A stretch of 64,000 nucleotides of DNA from Diogma glabrata (lineage: Eukaryota; Arthropoda; Insecta; Diptera; Cylindrotomidae). The stretch lies in contig OY856188.1 of NCBI GenBank assembly GCA_963693315.1, forward strand, positions 197,709,758-197,773,757, written 5' to 3'. Position numbers and translations under genes: made by a program. Under the pieces are notes generated by a model, which was not told the DNA's origin, did no database searches, and saw only the letters and a list, made by a program, of their open reading frames with translations. This document shows, piece after piece, positions 13,230 through 26,000 of this stretch. Each line of letters opens with the position of its first letter. The first letter of the stretch is position 1.

Positions 13230-15220
13230 ATCGGTTTGCAATTTGCTCAATTTATCGCTCATTAAGCTGCAACAGTTTTTTGTGTCTACAATGAATGATT
13301 CATTAATCGAACCATTCGGTTATATTTTTTTGATTGATTCAACCGTCATGGCACTATTATGATAGGCTAGTGTTTGGATAGTATGGAGAGTGGGATCGAT
13401 TATGCAGTCTCTTTTGCGTGCATATCTGTTTATTTGTGCTGGACAAGGGGGGATATTCCAACTTGAACTCACAAGACTGAAGCTTTTCGGATATAACCTC
13501 GCTTGACACGCAGTCTCCCCGTTTGCTTCCTGCTAGTGGCTCACTAGCAGGTTCACCGTTCATTACAAGATTTCAGATGCTAAATTACTTTATCTTATGC
13601 TACATAACTTAACCATATTAAACGAAGAATAGAGAATGTGGTGCCTCAACTCAGCTTAAGACACAACTTTTTTTAATGTTCCTAAACATTTTCGATCGAT
13701 TTTAGTTATATGTACGAATAACTGTGTCAAGTCAGTGAACATAAGTGAAAATCTTAAAATCAACCCAGTTCCAAGTGAGCTTAAAATTGTATAATACAAA
13801 CGTAACTGTATCACATAAAAACCAAAGGATTATCCTTTAAAGAAAATGATATTAAATATCTTAATATCATTTTATTGTGACAGTTTCGTGTCAAAACTAT
13901 TGAAATAAGATTATGAAAACATAAAAAGACATTTGTCTTTCAATTGCATTGAAAGCAAAATATAAAGTGTAAATTGCATCGAAGTAAATAGGATTAAAGA
14001 ATAAAATTTAAATGTTCTGTTGTTCATTGTTCGATCAATTACTGTAATCTCTTCGTTGAAAATAATGACAATATGTTTTGAAACATCTGACACACTCCTA
14101 TATGTCTTATTATTTTAAATTCAAATTTATCTACATAAACCTAACATAATTAAAATGCACTCACCTTCTTCGTTTCCCACTCATATTTTATTTGATGTGT
14201 TTAACCTCCTATTAAAAATTTTCTAACTCTTGAATAAGAACATATAAAGTCGCGTGTCTTTTCTAACATGTAACGTACATTTATATACTATTTTTTATTC
14301 ACCCACAAAAGTGTATGTGACGTCATAAATTTAATATTTCATTAAAGTGCATGTTGAAAATTATACATTATTAATGAACACGAAATATTTTTTTTAATTC
14401 ATAATTATTTTTAATTCAACTTAAAGTTGAGTTTTGTTTTAGTGTTTTAATTTTTTTTCTTAAGTTATAAGTCTTTTTGGTTCAAACAATTTGTTGTGGT
14501 GGTATGTGGTTAACCCATATTTTGATTGTAACAGTTATGTTTTTGTTACATATTGATCGGAATATAAGTTTGATTAAACCTTTGAGGGTGGTAATATCAG
14601 CCTGTGGAAGAAAAAAAATACAAAAATGACATATTTGAATCTCATTATTGGTGACCCTAGCCTAACTTATCTAAGAAAAACTATCAAATCCTAGCTTCCG
14701 TGACTTATGTAATAAAACCAATTATTATGATACACCAAAAATAAAATTAATGGTTGTTTATAATTTTTTTAATTTTATTTTAATTGTAAAACTTTTGATT
14801 ACAATTCTATTTGTACGACGCTAAAGTACGTTAGATAAAAAATGTTCATGTATATAAATATTTTGTTATTTTATTTGATTTAAGAATAGTTTACAGTTTC
14901 AACACTGTATAAGTTAAGATAATAAAAAAAGACAACTTAAAAAGAGAAAAAAATTCCCAGACACAACAAAACCAAAAATAATTTATAGCTTTCAATTTTA
15001 AGTTGTCGGAATGATTTTGTATCTTAAGTGTTTTTGCAATTAAATTTTTAATTTTACTGTTAGGTTTTAAGTATAGAATTAATTTTAGATGAAAGATACT
15101 ATTGCGTGTTCGTTTGCTCGATTTGTAGAGATCATAAAAGCTATGCAAATAGTTTAATGTATGAATATCTTGATAACATATAGTTCGGTTTTGGCAATTG
15201 AATTGCCCGACTAGCATTTT
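13230..15220. other. AT-rich stretch, no gene recognised
   Basis: Mostly AT-rich. A palindromic word CCTGCTAGTG-GCT-CACTAGCAGG lies at 13527-13550, inside a minus-strand ORF (13357-13563) with more balanced codon use but no recognisable family. The 108-residue minus ORF at 14891-15217 is I/L/F/N-rich and matches nothing that I know. Confidence 0.5.
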
Positions 15221-15224
15221 GTTC

Positions 15225-15600
15225 AGGCATGCCCTATTATGATCCGGCCCAGATCAGGGTGTAATAAGGTAAGACCTAATAGGGCATTTGCATCCCCCTA
15301 TCAGAAATCATACATAATTTCACTAATAGGGCACGCCCTATTTGTCTTGATCCGGCCCGGACTGGGAAAGCCCTAGTAGTAAATGCCGGATCTGAGCCGG
15401 ATCAAAATAATATTTGATTTTTCAATTAAGGTATGCCCTATTTATCCTGATCTGAGTCCTTATCATTTGAATAAATTTCATTTGGTTAAACTTCACTAGA
15501 GTATTATCCATTTTAGATATACTTATATAGTTTGCGAACTTTCATTTATACTTTAGTTATCGCTTCTTTGCGTTTTGTTATGATGACATATAGGTAAGTT
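15225..15600. repeat. GATCCGGCCC-word repeat with a shared core
   Basis: Three spaced copies of a word of the type GCCCTATT-n-GATCCGGCCC (about 15231, 15328 and 15434), partly with inverted companions (for example GAGCCGGATC at 15393). It is followed by a core (15489-15570) containing CACTAGAGTATTATCCATTT and TTTAGTTATCGCTTCT. The same core occurs inside the TA-flanked MITE at 41858-42519, which has quite different outer words. This is a non-coding transposon-like module with uncertain ends. Confidence 0.6.
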
Positions 15601-16505
15601 TAAAGTTAGAATATTTTATAAACGAATTTATTAGACATTTTTAAATTAACGTATTTACAAAAATTGTACATTTTGTCATTTACTTACTAATAAATGTCCT
15701 AATTGAACTGATCTGGTCCCGATTTAATCGCCTCACTTAAGAATATTTGCGAGAAGTTTTATTCAAAAATTCAAACTTATTTTATAAGGAGTAAGCTATT
15801 AAACGTTACCACAACAAACCTGCGAAAATATCTGTGTAAGCTATATTTCATGTCTCATCTCAGGTTTCCAACAAATATTTTTATGTTCAACTTCAACTAA
15901 ATTCAACCTATTCTCAATATCCTTGTGACTCACAGATCTAAAAACTATTTCCCATTCAAATTAACAACAATATCTCATTAATTTAAATATTCTATGTAAT
16001 TTATTAATTCTTTTTGTTTTTCAATGAAACGTCCGAATAGAATTCATAGAAATAAAAACATAATAATTTTACTTGTTCTTCCTATAAACGAAAAATAAGA
16101 TATTTCATTTGTAGAACTGAAAACAAATCAATCAATATCATAAAATTGCCTCAAGCTAAAGAATTCAATTGAATAATGATTATTTGGACAAATGCAATCA
16201 ACAACAATAAATGATGTGCATTATACAAATGTTGTTAAAATAATTAAAAATATATTAAATTAATTTATTTATGAGTTTGATGGTGATGAGGAAGAACCTT
16301 CATGAATTGTGAAGATATTCCTGGGATGGGATATATACTGTATCGTTCATTCGCATATTGATCTACACTTCTTACATTCCAAATTTTTAATAAATCAGAT
16401 AATTCAGATTCAAATATATCAGATTTAGTTCCTGGGCCGGCGCCGATTTCGTGTGATGATTACCACATACATATTTTATACTTCATGAGGCGCCTATCTT
16501 TGACG
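15601..16505. other. AT-rich stretch, nothing recognised
   Basis: AT-rich spacer with no convincing ORF or repeat partner. Confidence 0.5.
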
Positions 16506-16893
16506 AGCCCGAAAATATTGTTATGCCATTTTTTTCAAATCGGCCAGTTTTGCTTTCGGCATGCTCCGAAAAATGCCGATTGCCCGGGAACTTGTAAATC
16601 TTGGAAATATGATTTAGAACACGAGAGTAACCTTGTCCGATCAAAATTTGTCTGCTATTGTCTAGTCCAACAACCCAAACATACAAAATGTCGGTTGTCG
16701 GACTCGAGAATAGCAGACACATTTTGGTCAGAAAAACTTACCCTCTTGTTCTAAAACAAATTTCCAACCCCCCACAGTTAAAAAAAAATGTGGTAGCAAA
16801 TTTACAAGATTGCGGGGAATCGGCGTTTTTCGGAGCTTACCGAACGCAAAAGCGGCCGATTTGAGAAAAATCGCAAAACAAATGTTTTCGATT
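16506..16893. mobile_element. Foldback element centred near 16690
   Basis: Left-arm words CAAATCGGCC, ATGCTCCGAAAAATGCCGA and TCTGCTATTGTC are mirrored in the right arm as GACTCGAGAATAGCAGA, TCGGCGTTTTTCGGAGC and GGCCGATTTG. The arms are about 170-190 bp and diverged by substitutions and small indels, so this copy is older than the palindromes at 5 and 8.6 kb. The three overlapping ORFs across it are by-products of the symmetry. Confidence 0.8.
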
Positions 16894-16894
16894 T

Positions 16895-18175
16895 TAATAT
16901 ACTTTTTGGCAAAACACTTTTATGAGGACATTGTTTTTTGCTTTGGGCAGCGAAGTGTATCAAACATAAAAGTTATTGTCTAAGTACATGTATTTTTTAT
17001 CCTATATTTAGAAATTTATTACAAAACTAACACGAAATATCAATACGTTGTCGGAAAATAACAGATTATAAATTAACACAATTTAGTGAAAAGATGATAC
17101 AATCAGCAAACTACTCAAAAAGTCAAAAACCTCTCCATTTAGCGTTTCGAGGAAATATTACAAATCACAAATTCATATTTCTTTCAAAATTCCAAAAATA
17201 TTGTAAAAATTAAATAAAATCAAAAATTCAAATTTTTTTCAAAATTCTAAAAATATTCCAAAAATTGTTCCAAGATCAAAAATTAAAACTTTTTCAAAAA
17301 TTCTAAAACTATGTATTGCAAAAATTCTTACAAAATCAAAAACTGAAACTTTTTTAGAAATTCTAAACATATATATAAAATTCACAAATTCAAAAATTCT
17401 AAAAATATTGCAAAAATTATAACAAAATCAAAAATTAAAACTCTTTCCAAAAATTCTAAAAATATTGCAAAAATTATTACAATATCAAAAATACAAATTT
17501 TTTTTTAAAATTCCAAAAATATTTCAAAAACTATAACAATTCAAAAATTTCCATGTCCAATTTCATGTTCAACTACATTTACGTCATACAAACAGCTAAA
17601 TTTGTTTTTCTAAAAAATTAGCTAAAAAAATAAATAAAATAATTTTTTTGACAAACTTATAATGCAATAAAGTTCTCAATAATAATAATTTCATGTTCAT
17701 TTCATTTCATACAAATAACTAATTTTGTTCTTTTATAAAAAAATAAATGAAAATCATTCTTTTGACACACTTGACAACATATTTTTGACAAACTTCTAAT
17801 GCAATAATCTAGTTTTTGATCTCACATACCAATCCCGACCATCAATATTTTCCACATTTATCATTACTACTCATTATCACTTAAAATGTTTTTTAGACAA
17901 AAAATATGCATATTTCCTTGTTTTGACACACTTGACGATTTTTTTGACTTCCGGTAAAGTTATCGAACGCATCGTCCTTTCGCCTCTTACCATTGAGTAT
18001 ACCTATTTTTAAAACCAAAATTTTTTAAATCCCTTCAGCGGTTTTCTAGATTTTGTCGTTTGTGACGTGTGTTTTTTTGCTTTTTTGGAATCGTTATGAC
18101 CTAAAACGTCGAGAAATGCCAAAAAAGTGGGGGCAAGAATTGCACTTTTGGCTCATGAATTTAATACTTAGGTCT
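16895..18175 (+). mobile_element. Repeat M, forward copy, with internal minisatellite
   Basis: About 1.2 kb whose reverse complement is found at 60565-61880. The shared landmarks are GGGCAGCGA, ATCAAACATAAAA, GGAAAATAACAG, a region of TTTTGACACACTTGACA words, CAATCCCGACCATCA, and TTGTGACGTGTG at 18055-18070. The centre (about 17160-17560) is a tandem array. The last ~90 bp (18085-18170) lies in the opposite relative orientation to its counterpart in the other copy. No coding capacity is visible. Confidence 0.8.
17160..17560. repeat. AT-rich minisatellite, period about 60 bp
   Basis: About seven degenerate units of the pattern AAATCAAAAATT-AAACTTTTTC-AAAATTCTAAAAATATT-GCAAAAATTATA. Units vary by small indels. 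The reverse-complement array is at about 61070-61620. Confidence 0.8.
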
Positions 18176-19040
18176 TTCAGACCGAAGTAATATAACCACT
18201 CCGAAAATATTCATAGAACGGAAAAATAAATCAATAATGTTTCTAGAATTATTAAACGTAGAAACGCTATTAATTTTATATTATTATGTATTAGAAAAAA
18301 GTAATAATAATACTTCTATTACACTTTTATATCTTGTTAAACGTTTTATTTATGACAACAATTTTTCACTATTTAAATTGTAAATTGTTTTTTTTTTAAT
18401 AAAATAATTGACATAAATTATAATAAATTAAGAAAAAATATTTGATATAGATTATATTTAAATGTGTATTGTGATTTGTGTAATCAAGTTTAAAAAAGAG
18501 GCTTTTTTCGCTAAAACTTTCTATAAGACAATAACAGGTCAACTTCTAAATAAATAAAAGCAACAAATCAAGGTACATTTATCAAATATAATTTTTATTT
18601 TGTAAAATGTGTTTTCTATACAATTAAGATAGACAGAAAGTACTAAAAATATGAAAAAATCTATACAATATGAGAGATAGTTGTGGTAAGTAATAAAAAA
18701 ATATGCAATAGCTACAATAAAATATTAAGAAATTAAATCGTTTGCGTTTGAATAGATTAAGTGGCTATTCAAGTGTTGTGTACATTGATCGATGTTGTAT
18801 TGTGATCAATTGAAACTAATCACTTGAACATAATATAAAACAACCCTTCATATTTTTGAGGCTTTATATTGCTACTTTTTACGAAAGTGAAAGTAAAAAT
18901 TGTTATATTTAGACTAGGTTATGAAGAAATTCATTGTGAAAAGTGAAGTTGTATTATAAATTGTGGATTCAAAATGTCTAAAAATAATTTGAGTGCTTTT
19001 ATTTAAATAACATAAGTAAATTTTTAATGAATTAGTAAGT
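18176..19040. other. AT-rich stretch before the hAT pseudogene
   Basis: No gene seen. It may include the 5' non-coding part of the hAT element that follows, but I could not find a terminal inverted repeat. Confidence 0.4.
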
Positions 19041-20035
19041 ATGTCACAAAATAAAAAACGTAAAGTTGATTTAGAAGGTCGTGAATTTAAGAAAAATTGC
19101 ACATCTGATTTTTTTGTAATTGAGTATAATTCAAACATTTTGTGCTTGAAAACTTGAAACAGTTACAAAGTTTTTAATATCCGAAAAAATAGCTAAAAGA
19201 GGAAAACCCTTTAACGAGAAGTTAAATTTGTAAGAAATTGCCTAAATATATTTGCATCCAATATTTGTCCAGAGAAAAACAGAAGGTAGTCTTGAGGACT
19301 ACCGAAAGAAATGAATACTAAAAACTGTGAAATAGCTGTGTATTTTTGTATCTTCCAATTATTGTAGCATTCCAAATTAAAATTTCAGAATTTTTAAATA
19401 AAAATCATTACAATTATTCTGGGTTTAACAGTTTTATATTTAATAATCAAAACATATCATGAACTGAACAAGCCAAGAAGAATATACGAATATAACCTAA
19501 TTGACATAATAATTATTATATTTTTAATTATTATTATTATTTATACATTATTTATTTTATTTCAAATTAACAAATTATCAAATTAAAGTGCAAAATAAAA
19601 ACCTGTAAATGCAAATAAAACAAAAAAAAATTATCAAATTAATTAAATAGTAATTGCGTTTTCTTTATTAATAAGTATAATGAAAAACAAACAAATCAAA
19701 TATGACAAGAACAAATTTTTATTTTGCTTAAAAATAGAACAAAATCTTTATTTACTTTACCACACTTACACACTGTTATTAACTGAGAATAACATCAAAT
19801 TTATATACCGAAAAAAAGCAAATTCAATAAAAAAGAAAAAAAACAAATTATAAATCAAGAAAATGAGAATAAGAAATAAGAAAATAACAAATGATGACAA
19901 TTTATCACACCCTCTTTTAATATTTATTTTATATTTAATATTTATTTATCGTGACGATCATGCGAATACATAAAATTTTAACCTATTTCTACATCGCCAA
20001 ACGCGCCTATAGAAGTTTTCACTTAAAAAAATATA

Positions 20036-20115
20036 CCACTCCAGGAACTGAATTCTCGACCTATAAGAACCTCAGTCGACTACGATATCCATATCGCAAT
20101 TTGAAACGTTACGAC
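20036..20115 (-). repeat. tRNA-like SINE head (copy 1)
   Basis: On the minus strand, GTCGTAACG is followed by a box-A-like ATCGTAGTCGA and, about 25 nt further, a box-B-like GAATTCAGTTCC. The spacing suits an internal Pol III promoter, but this copy is diverged at box B. Probably a tRNA-derived SINE remnant, not a functional tRNA. Confidence 0.5.
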
Positions 20116-20770
20116 CGAATATAAATATTTTATATTTAATATATTTATTTAGCGTGATGATTTGAATATATAAATTTATCACCATACAAAATCGAACAAC
20201 GCGCCTAAAGAAGTTTTCTCTTCAAAAACAACAAACAAATTTAAAAAACAGAATAGCCACAAAACATTTCTTTTAAAAACTGAAAAAAATATTGAGATGT
20301 CGTAAAAATCACCTGAATGCATTCTAAATTTTACTTCTTATTGACATCACACTGTGCTAAAAGACAATAGCAATAACCTTAAAAAGCTACACGATAAATC
20401 GATAAATTTAAATACCGTAAATTGTCCGCAGCCTTAAACTGTGTTTTAATCAATCTTTTGTGATGAAGATGTCAACTCATATTGAAAGTGAAATACATAC
20501 TCAAATAGTAGTTTTTATTTTCCTTATTTTATTTCACGGGAAACCAATATTTGATGCTTTTTAGCACCTCCTGCCAAAAAACAATTAATTTTCTTGTTAA
20601 TATCGAAATGATAATAATTTGAACGAAACAGAAAAAGACAGTAGCAATAATTTAAAAAAACTGCATTATCGATCAATTTTTACAAATTCGTAAAGAGAAA
20701 TTTTTCATGAATAAAAATACAATAATTTTAATGGTATTTAATAAAAATAAAAAAAAACAATAAAGAAATG

Positions 20771-20854
20771 TACTACTCCAGGAATTGAACTCTCGACCTA
20801 TAAAAACTATAGTCGACCACGACATCGATATTGCAATTTGAAACGTTACGACCG
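20771..20854 (-). repeat. tRNA-like SINE head (copy 2)
   Basis: Same segment as 20036-20115. Here the minus strand reads TGTCGTGGTCGA (box A-like) and GAGTTCAATTCC (box B, close to GGTTCGAATCC), which supports the tRNA-derived reading. Confidence 0.55.
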
Positions 20855-21165
20855 GATAGAGGTATTTTATATTTAAAAATATATGCGTGATGATAACTCG
20901 AATATATAAATTTTACGCCATGCAAAATCGCACAACGCGCCTAGGTAAAGAAGTTTTCCATTCAAAAATCGTTGGTGCAAAATATTAGTTTATCACACCA
21001 AACAGTAGGTACTAAAATTAATGATATAGCAGATAACATCAAAGTTACATTAATCGAAAAATTTAAGAATGTTTGTTTTACAGTTTGGTATTAGATGAGA
21101 CCACCCATGTTTTTGACACAGCTGAGTTAGTAATATTTATTAGAGAAGTAACGACACAATATACT

Positions 21166-21867
21166 CGGATCGTGCCATATCATCGAAAAATCAGACCATC
21201 GAAAATCGCATTATCGAAAATCTTAACACCGAAAGTTCACACTGTCGAAAAGTCAGTGCATTAAAAAATCGTTAAACCGAATTTTTACGATTTATTGAAA
21301 ATATCATATCGAAAAATCGAATAAAAAATCATATCATCATTACATCGAAAATATTCGAGGTAATGAATAATAAATCATTACATCGAAAAACAAGGTGTAC
21401 TCTCCTCACAGATAAAAATATTGTAAATTCAAGATGTCAGCAGTATATGTTAATTGGGCAATTCGTTTGAAAATGTACATATATTTGTAGATTTTTTTTT
21501 AATCAAAATTTTGTATCATTGGTGTGAACGAATGAAAAAAACTAAATCGATGATATGATTTTTCGATGTAATGATTTATTCATTACATCGAATATTTTTT
21601 CGATGGTATGATTTTTTTTTGATTTTACGATTTTCGATGATATAATTTTTCGATTTTGTGAATCAAATTTTCAATTATATGATTTTCGGTGATGTGATCT
21701 TTTGATGCTATGACTTTCCGACGTAATGAACTTTCGGTGATACGATCTTTCGATGCTATGAGTTTTCGACGTAATGAACTTTCGATGATATGAAATTCGG
21801 TGGTATGAACTTTCGGTTTTGTGATTTCTGGTGATTCGACGATTTGATTTTTCGATGTTATGATACG
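21166..21867. mobile_element. Foldback of degenerate ATCGAAAA words inside the hAT pseudogene
   Basis: The left half (21166-21400) repeats the word CATATCGAAAAATC about every 16-18 bp (CATCGAAA, TATCGAAAATC, CACCGAAAGTTC and so on). The right half (about 21545-21867) repeats its reverse complement, GATATGATTTTTCGATG and variants. The ends are inverted: CATATCATCGAAAAATC on the left and GATTTTTCGATGTTATG on the right. The hAT translation stops at one edge and resumes at the other, so this is an insertion. No coding capacity. Confidence 0.82.
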
Positions 21868-22760
21868 GACTCTACTTCTTCATTGAGTCCGTTGAGTCCT
21901 TGAAGTTTGTGTAAAAAAGATACCACTACTGGACATGACTTTTTCGATGAAGAAAAACTATGATGATTTTTAATCCACGACTATAAAAATCAAAATGGTT
22001 TTGTAACTCTGTAATTCAAAAGCACCACTGCATTAAACATCAAGGACGCTTTGTGCAAAAATCTTTAAAAGGGAAAATGAAATGAAAAAAGTTTTGTCTG
22101 CTGTCAATTTTTGAAGATCAAAAGGACTTAATCACAGACAATTTCAAGCGTTTCTTTCTGCGGTAGCGTCAGATCATGATGACATTATTTATTTCAGTCA
22201 TATTCGTTAGCTCAGCAGATCGGAGATTTTTACTCGATTTTGGTCTCTTCGAAAAGAAATAAAAACCTTGACGACAAGTCATGGAAAGAATGTTTCTTAT
22301 TTTGAAGAAATTGAGTGGTCGATATTACTAAATATATTTCAAAAATCATAAAGCAGTAATCGCATTATTTGCTAACCCATTTGCTATTGGTGTAAATACT
22401 ATTGATGCCAATGTCCAAACCAACACTTTACTGAAGACAGCTTATGCCAAAAATGATCTTTTGATATTTTACCAAAAATATATCAAAATGGAGATCAGAA
22501 TTTATCGAAGCTAGCTAGCTATCAATTTATCGAACAAATCGCATTATTTGGCAGTACTTACACTTGCGAACAATTCTTTTCAAGGATGAAAAACTATAAA
22601 TCGCAAAAAAGAACATAATTAAAAGATGAACATCTAAGCTGCATTTTAAGAATTGCTACATCAAAAATATCGGCAGATATTGAAAAATTATGCAAACAAC
22701 AGAAATGGCAGATATCTCATTATATATTTAAAAGTTGTAAAACAACAGCTGCTTAACATC

Positions 22761-23026
22761 GTTAACTCGTTCCACGCAAATTTTGGGTGACAATTACAGA
22801 AAATTAAGTTTTAGTCAAAAAATCATATTAAGTGGATGCTGCCATGCCACTGCCAGTAGTTTTAATTTTCTAAAAAAAATAATACAAGATCGACATCATC
22901 ATCCATTGACACTCACAAGATCATCACCATGTAATAAATATATTGTAATTTTTCCACTACAAATCCCTGATCTATTTAGGAAATTTTTTAGACCAAAACA
23001 ACAGATTGAAGGCTATTGCACAAATA
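22761..23026. other. Spacer between the hAT pseudogene and LINE-B
   Basis: Short AT-rich stretch; probably the 3' non-coding end of the hAT element. The small ORF here is not recognised. Confidence 0.4.
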
Positions 23027-26000
23027 TTTTTTTTTTTTTTTTTTTTTAATAAAATGTGTTGTGTAATAGGGTTTAGAATATGTGTCACAACAACACATAA
23101 ATACCTTTTAAGACCTAGGTCTAGACCTGGGTCCCACAACAACTGGCGTTCTGAGGTGTAGATTAACGCTTTTTTTAAACATCTGTGGGTTGAAGCCACC
23201 TGAGACTAAGTGTTCCGGCAAACTATTCCATTTGTACGCAGTTCGGACAAAGAAGTCTCTCTGCGATCTGCCAGTATGACAGCGCGGGATCTTTACCGTT
23301 TCACTGGTTGCGGCAGCCGATTGCCGAGTGGAACGGGGGTAAGAATAAGTTTGAGGCATGATGCCGCTGATTTCATCTGAGCACTGCTGATGACGATATT
23401 TGTAAAAAACAACGAGGTCAGCAACAGTGCGACGATGTTGTAGGGAATCAAGTTGTGATGTCAAAGTTCGATCACCTACAATTCGTATAGCTCGCTTTTG
23501 AACAGAGTCCAAGAGGGCCAAGATGGAAACAGAGGCAGCACCCCAAACTTGACAGCAGTACTCCATACAGGGACGAATATAGGACTTATAAACATGGAGC
23601 AATTGGTATGGAGTGAAAAATTTTTTGCATCTATTTAGGAGGCCGAGTTTTTTAGACGCGCTTTTTGCCATCGCCATTACATGATCGTTCCAGAGTAGGT
23701 CATTTGAAACTGTGACACCCAATAAATGAATGTTTTTACATTCACCTATTGGTTCATCACACATACTAAATAAAATATCTTTGGGGAACTCGGTCTTTAA
23801 TCTGGAAACAATCAACAGCTGTGTTTTGGTGGAGTTGAAATTGACAAGGTTTTGGTCACCCCAGTCGGCGACTTTATTCAGGTCTTTGTTCACGTTTATG
23901 GCAGCGTCTCTCCGGGCAGGATTAATTCGTTCGTGCATTTTACCTTTTGAAGGAAGGGGCTCGAACGACTTGTGCAGAGTACTATCATCTGCAAAACTAT
24001 TTATTGGGTTGCTGGTGATTTTCAACAATTCGTTGATATAAATCAAAAATAGGGTTGGGGACAATACTGAGCCTTGGGGTACACCAGCGTTAATTAGTTT
24101 AGACTCAGAAGAATATCCGTCTAAGGTTACCGAAATGTATCGGTCGGATAGAAAATTTTGAATCAGCTTCACAACATTGGGATGAAAACCGTACGCAACG
24201 AGCTTGTTGATTAAGTTGGCATGCCAGACTCGATCGAATGCCTTGGAGATGTCTAAAGCGATAACGTATGTTTCACCACCTTTATCAAGTATGCTGTTCC
24301 AACAATGCGCTACATAGTTTAATAGATCGGTAGTTGATCTTTTGTTTCGAAAACCGTATTGGCTGTCGGATATTAAATGATTTTCTTCCAGAAATTTTGA
24401 AATATGTGTATTAATATAATGCTCATAGACTTTGGATAGGACCGATAGTAAAGCTATTGGCCTATAATTTGAGATATCGGATCTTGGTCCCTTTTTGGGG
24501 ACGGGCTGGACATTTGCCAACTTCCAGCACGAGGGAAATATACCAGATTTGTAGGATTGGTAGAATATTTTAGTTAAAGTTGGTGCAAGTTCTTTGGAAA
24601 AGGTTTTTAAAATAATGGGTGGAATATTGTCCATTCCTGATGCTTTGTTGATGTTTAACCCCTTTAAAAGTTTAGCGACTATTTTGGGTTTGAAGTGAAG
24701 TTCATTCATATTAACTCCTGAAGACTGGATTTGGGGTATTTCTTTAGGAGTTTCCAAAACAGTGGAGTTCAGAGCAAAGCGTTCAGCGAACAAGTTAGCT
24801 TTTCTTGCGGGATCATTGACGATTAAATCACCATCAATAATAGGGGGAATAGAAAATTTTGTACCAGAATTTAAAGAATTAATGGCACTGTAGAAACTCT
24901 TGTCAGAAACAGACATAGACGTAAGTTTTGAGGCTTTCGCTCTGTCAATTTCGGACTTTTCGTTTGAGATAATCTGATTAGATATTTTGTTGGCCTTTAG
25001 ATATTGGGATCGATTAGTGGGAGTTTTGTTATGAATCCAAATATTAAATGATCTACGTTTGTTTCTAAGTGCCGTTTTGGCAGCTTTCGAATACAAGTAT
25101 TTTTGTTTGGGTTTTACTATGGAGAAAGGGACAAATTTATTTATAGCAAATTGGATGGTTTCTGTAAAGTTTTGAGCAGAAACATTTACATTGTCAGTGT
25201 AAAAACAATGACGGTCGAAAGGGAAACCATGGAAAAAATTTTGAAGACCACTCTTATCCATTTTTGAGTAGTGAAATATTTTACGGGGTTTGGGAGCTGT
25301 AGTTTTAAGTAAATCAGTTTTGATAACTGATGAGATTAAATAATGATCAGAATTTCCAATACTACCTTTCGCAACATCGACACTCGTAATATCTGGCATT
25401 GTGGTAAGATAGAGATCTAGTAGAAAACTATTATCACCGCCATTACGGGGAGTGAAAGTCGGGCTTTTTACAATTTGGAATAGGCCCTGAGACGCGGCAA
25501 AAATTTCTGCCAGTTTTCCACTATTGTCAACATCGTCGGTCGATTTGGAGAATTCCAACCATGATTTGTTGTGGACGTTGAAGTCACCGGTAACGATAAC
25601 TTCACAATTAGGGGACTTTGCTCTAATCTCGTCCATAATTTTTGTCAGTATATTAAAAAAGTTTGGGTTACGTTTGTTGGGGGACCGGTATAAAGCTATT
25701 GTAAAAAAAGTCATTTCTGGAAGACAAATCTTTAAAACCATTGTATTGAAGCCGTCACCGTGTAGTTCAAAATTTGGAAAGCGCGTGTACGCAACACTCT
25801 CATGAATGAATGCGCATACGCCCTGATGGAGTTTGAAAGCTGATTCGAGCCTATATTTGGAATTAAGCGATTCTATAAAGAGAAAATTTTCAGAAACTTG
25901 TGTTTCTGTAAGGAATAGAATGTTCGGTTTGTCGTGCTCAAGATGATGTTGCACGTGGTCATGGTTAGCGTTCAATCCGCAGATGTTTTGAACATGTATT

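Larger units (their letters stand above)
19300..20975 (-). repeat. Insertion with ~210-bp SINE-like repeat units
   Basis: This block separates hAT pieces 1 and 2. Within it, a unit recurs: GTGATGAT, GAATATATAAA, an AACGCGCCTA word, AAGAAGTTTTC, a tRNA-like segment, and TTGAAACGTTACGACCG. It is seen at about 19942-20150, partially at 20154-20225, and again at 20762-20970. The rest is AT-rich filler. Confidence 0.65.
19041..22760 (+). pseudogene. hAT transposase pseudogene (GTF2IRD2/ZBED-like), split by two insertions
   Basis: Cut-and-paste transposase of the hAT superfamily in three pieces. (1) 19041-19295 gives the N-terminal KKRKVDLEGREF stretch, then IAKRGKPFNEK and, after a frameshift, FVRNCLNIFASNICPEK. 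(2) 20976-21165 gives VGTKINDIADNIKVTL, followed by FYSLVLDETTHVFDTAEL, a stretch typical of the catalytic core. (3) 21868-22760 gives KDTTTGHDFF, GLNHRQFQAFLS, HDDIIY, SRSEIFTRFWSLRKEIK and, at the C-terminus, the hAT dimerisation block STYTCEQFFSRMKNYKSQKR. Many stops and frameshifts are present. The gaps are filled by a SINE-like cluster (19300-20975) and by a foldback (21166-21867). It cannot be functional. Confidence 0.88.

Noticed and set aside
13357..13563. 68-residue minus-strand ORF with ATG and a GTGAGT donor-like site
   Set aside because: It contains a palindromic CCTGCTAGTG...CACTAGCAGG segment and shows no known motif. It could be an exon, but the sequence alone does not support it.
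14891..15217. 108-residue minus-strand ORF
   Set aside because: I/L/F/N-rich composition expected of random AT-rich frames, with no motif or repeat partner.
17160..17560. CRISPR-like regularly spaced repeats
   Set aside because: Units are degenerate, contiguous and AT-rich with no spacers. It is a minisatellite in a eukaryotic setting.
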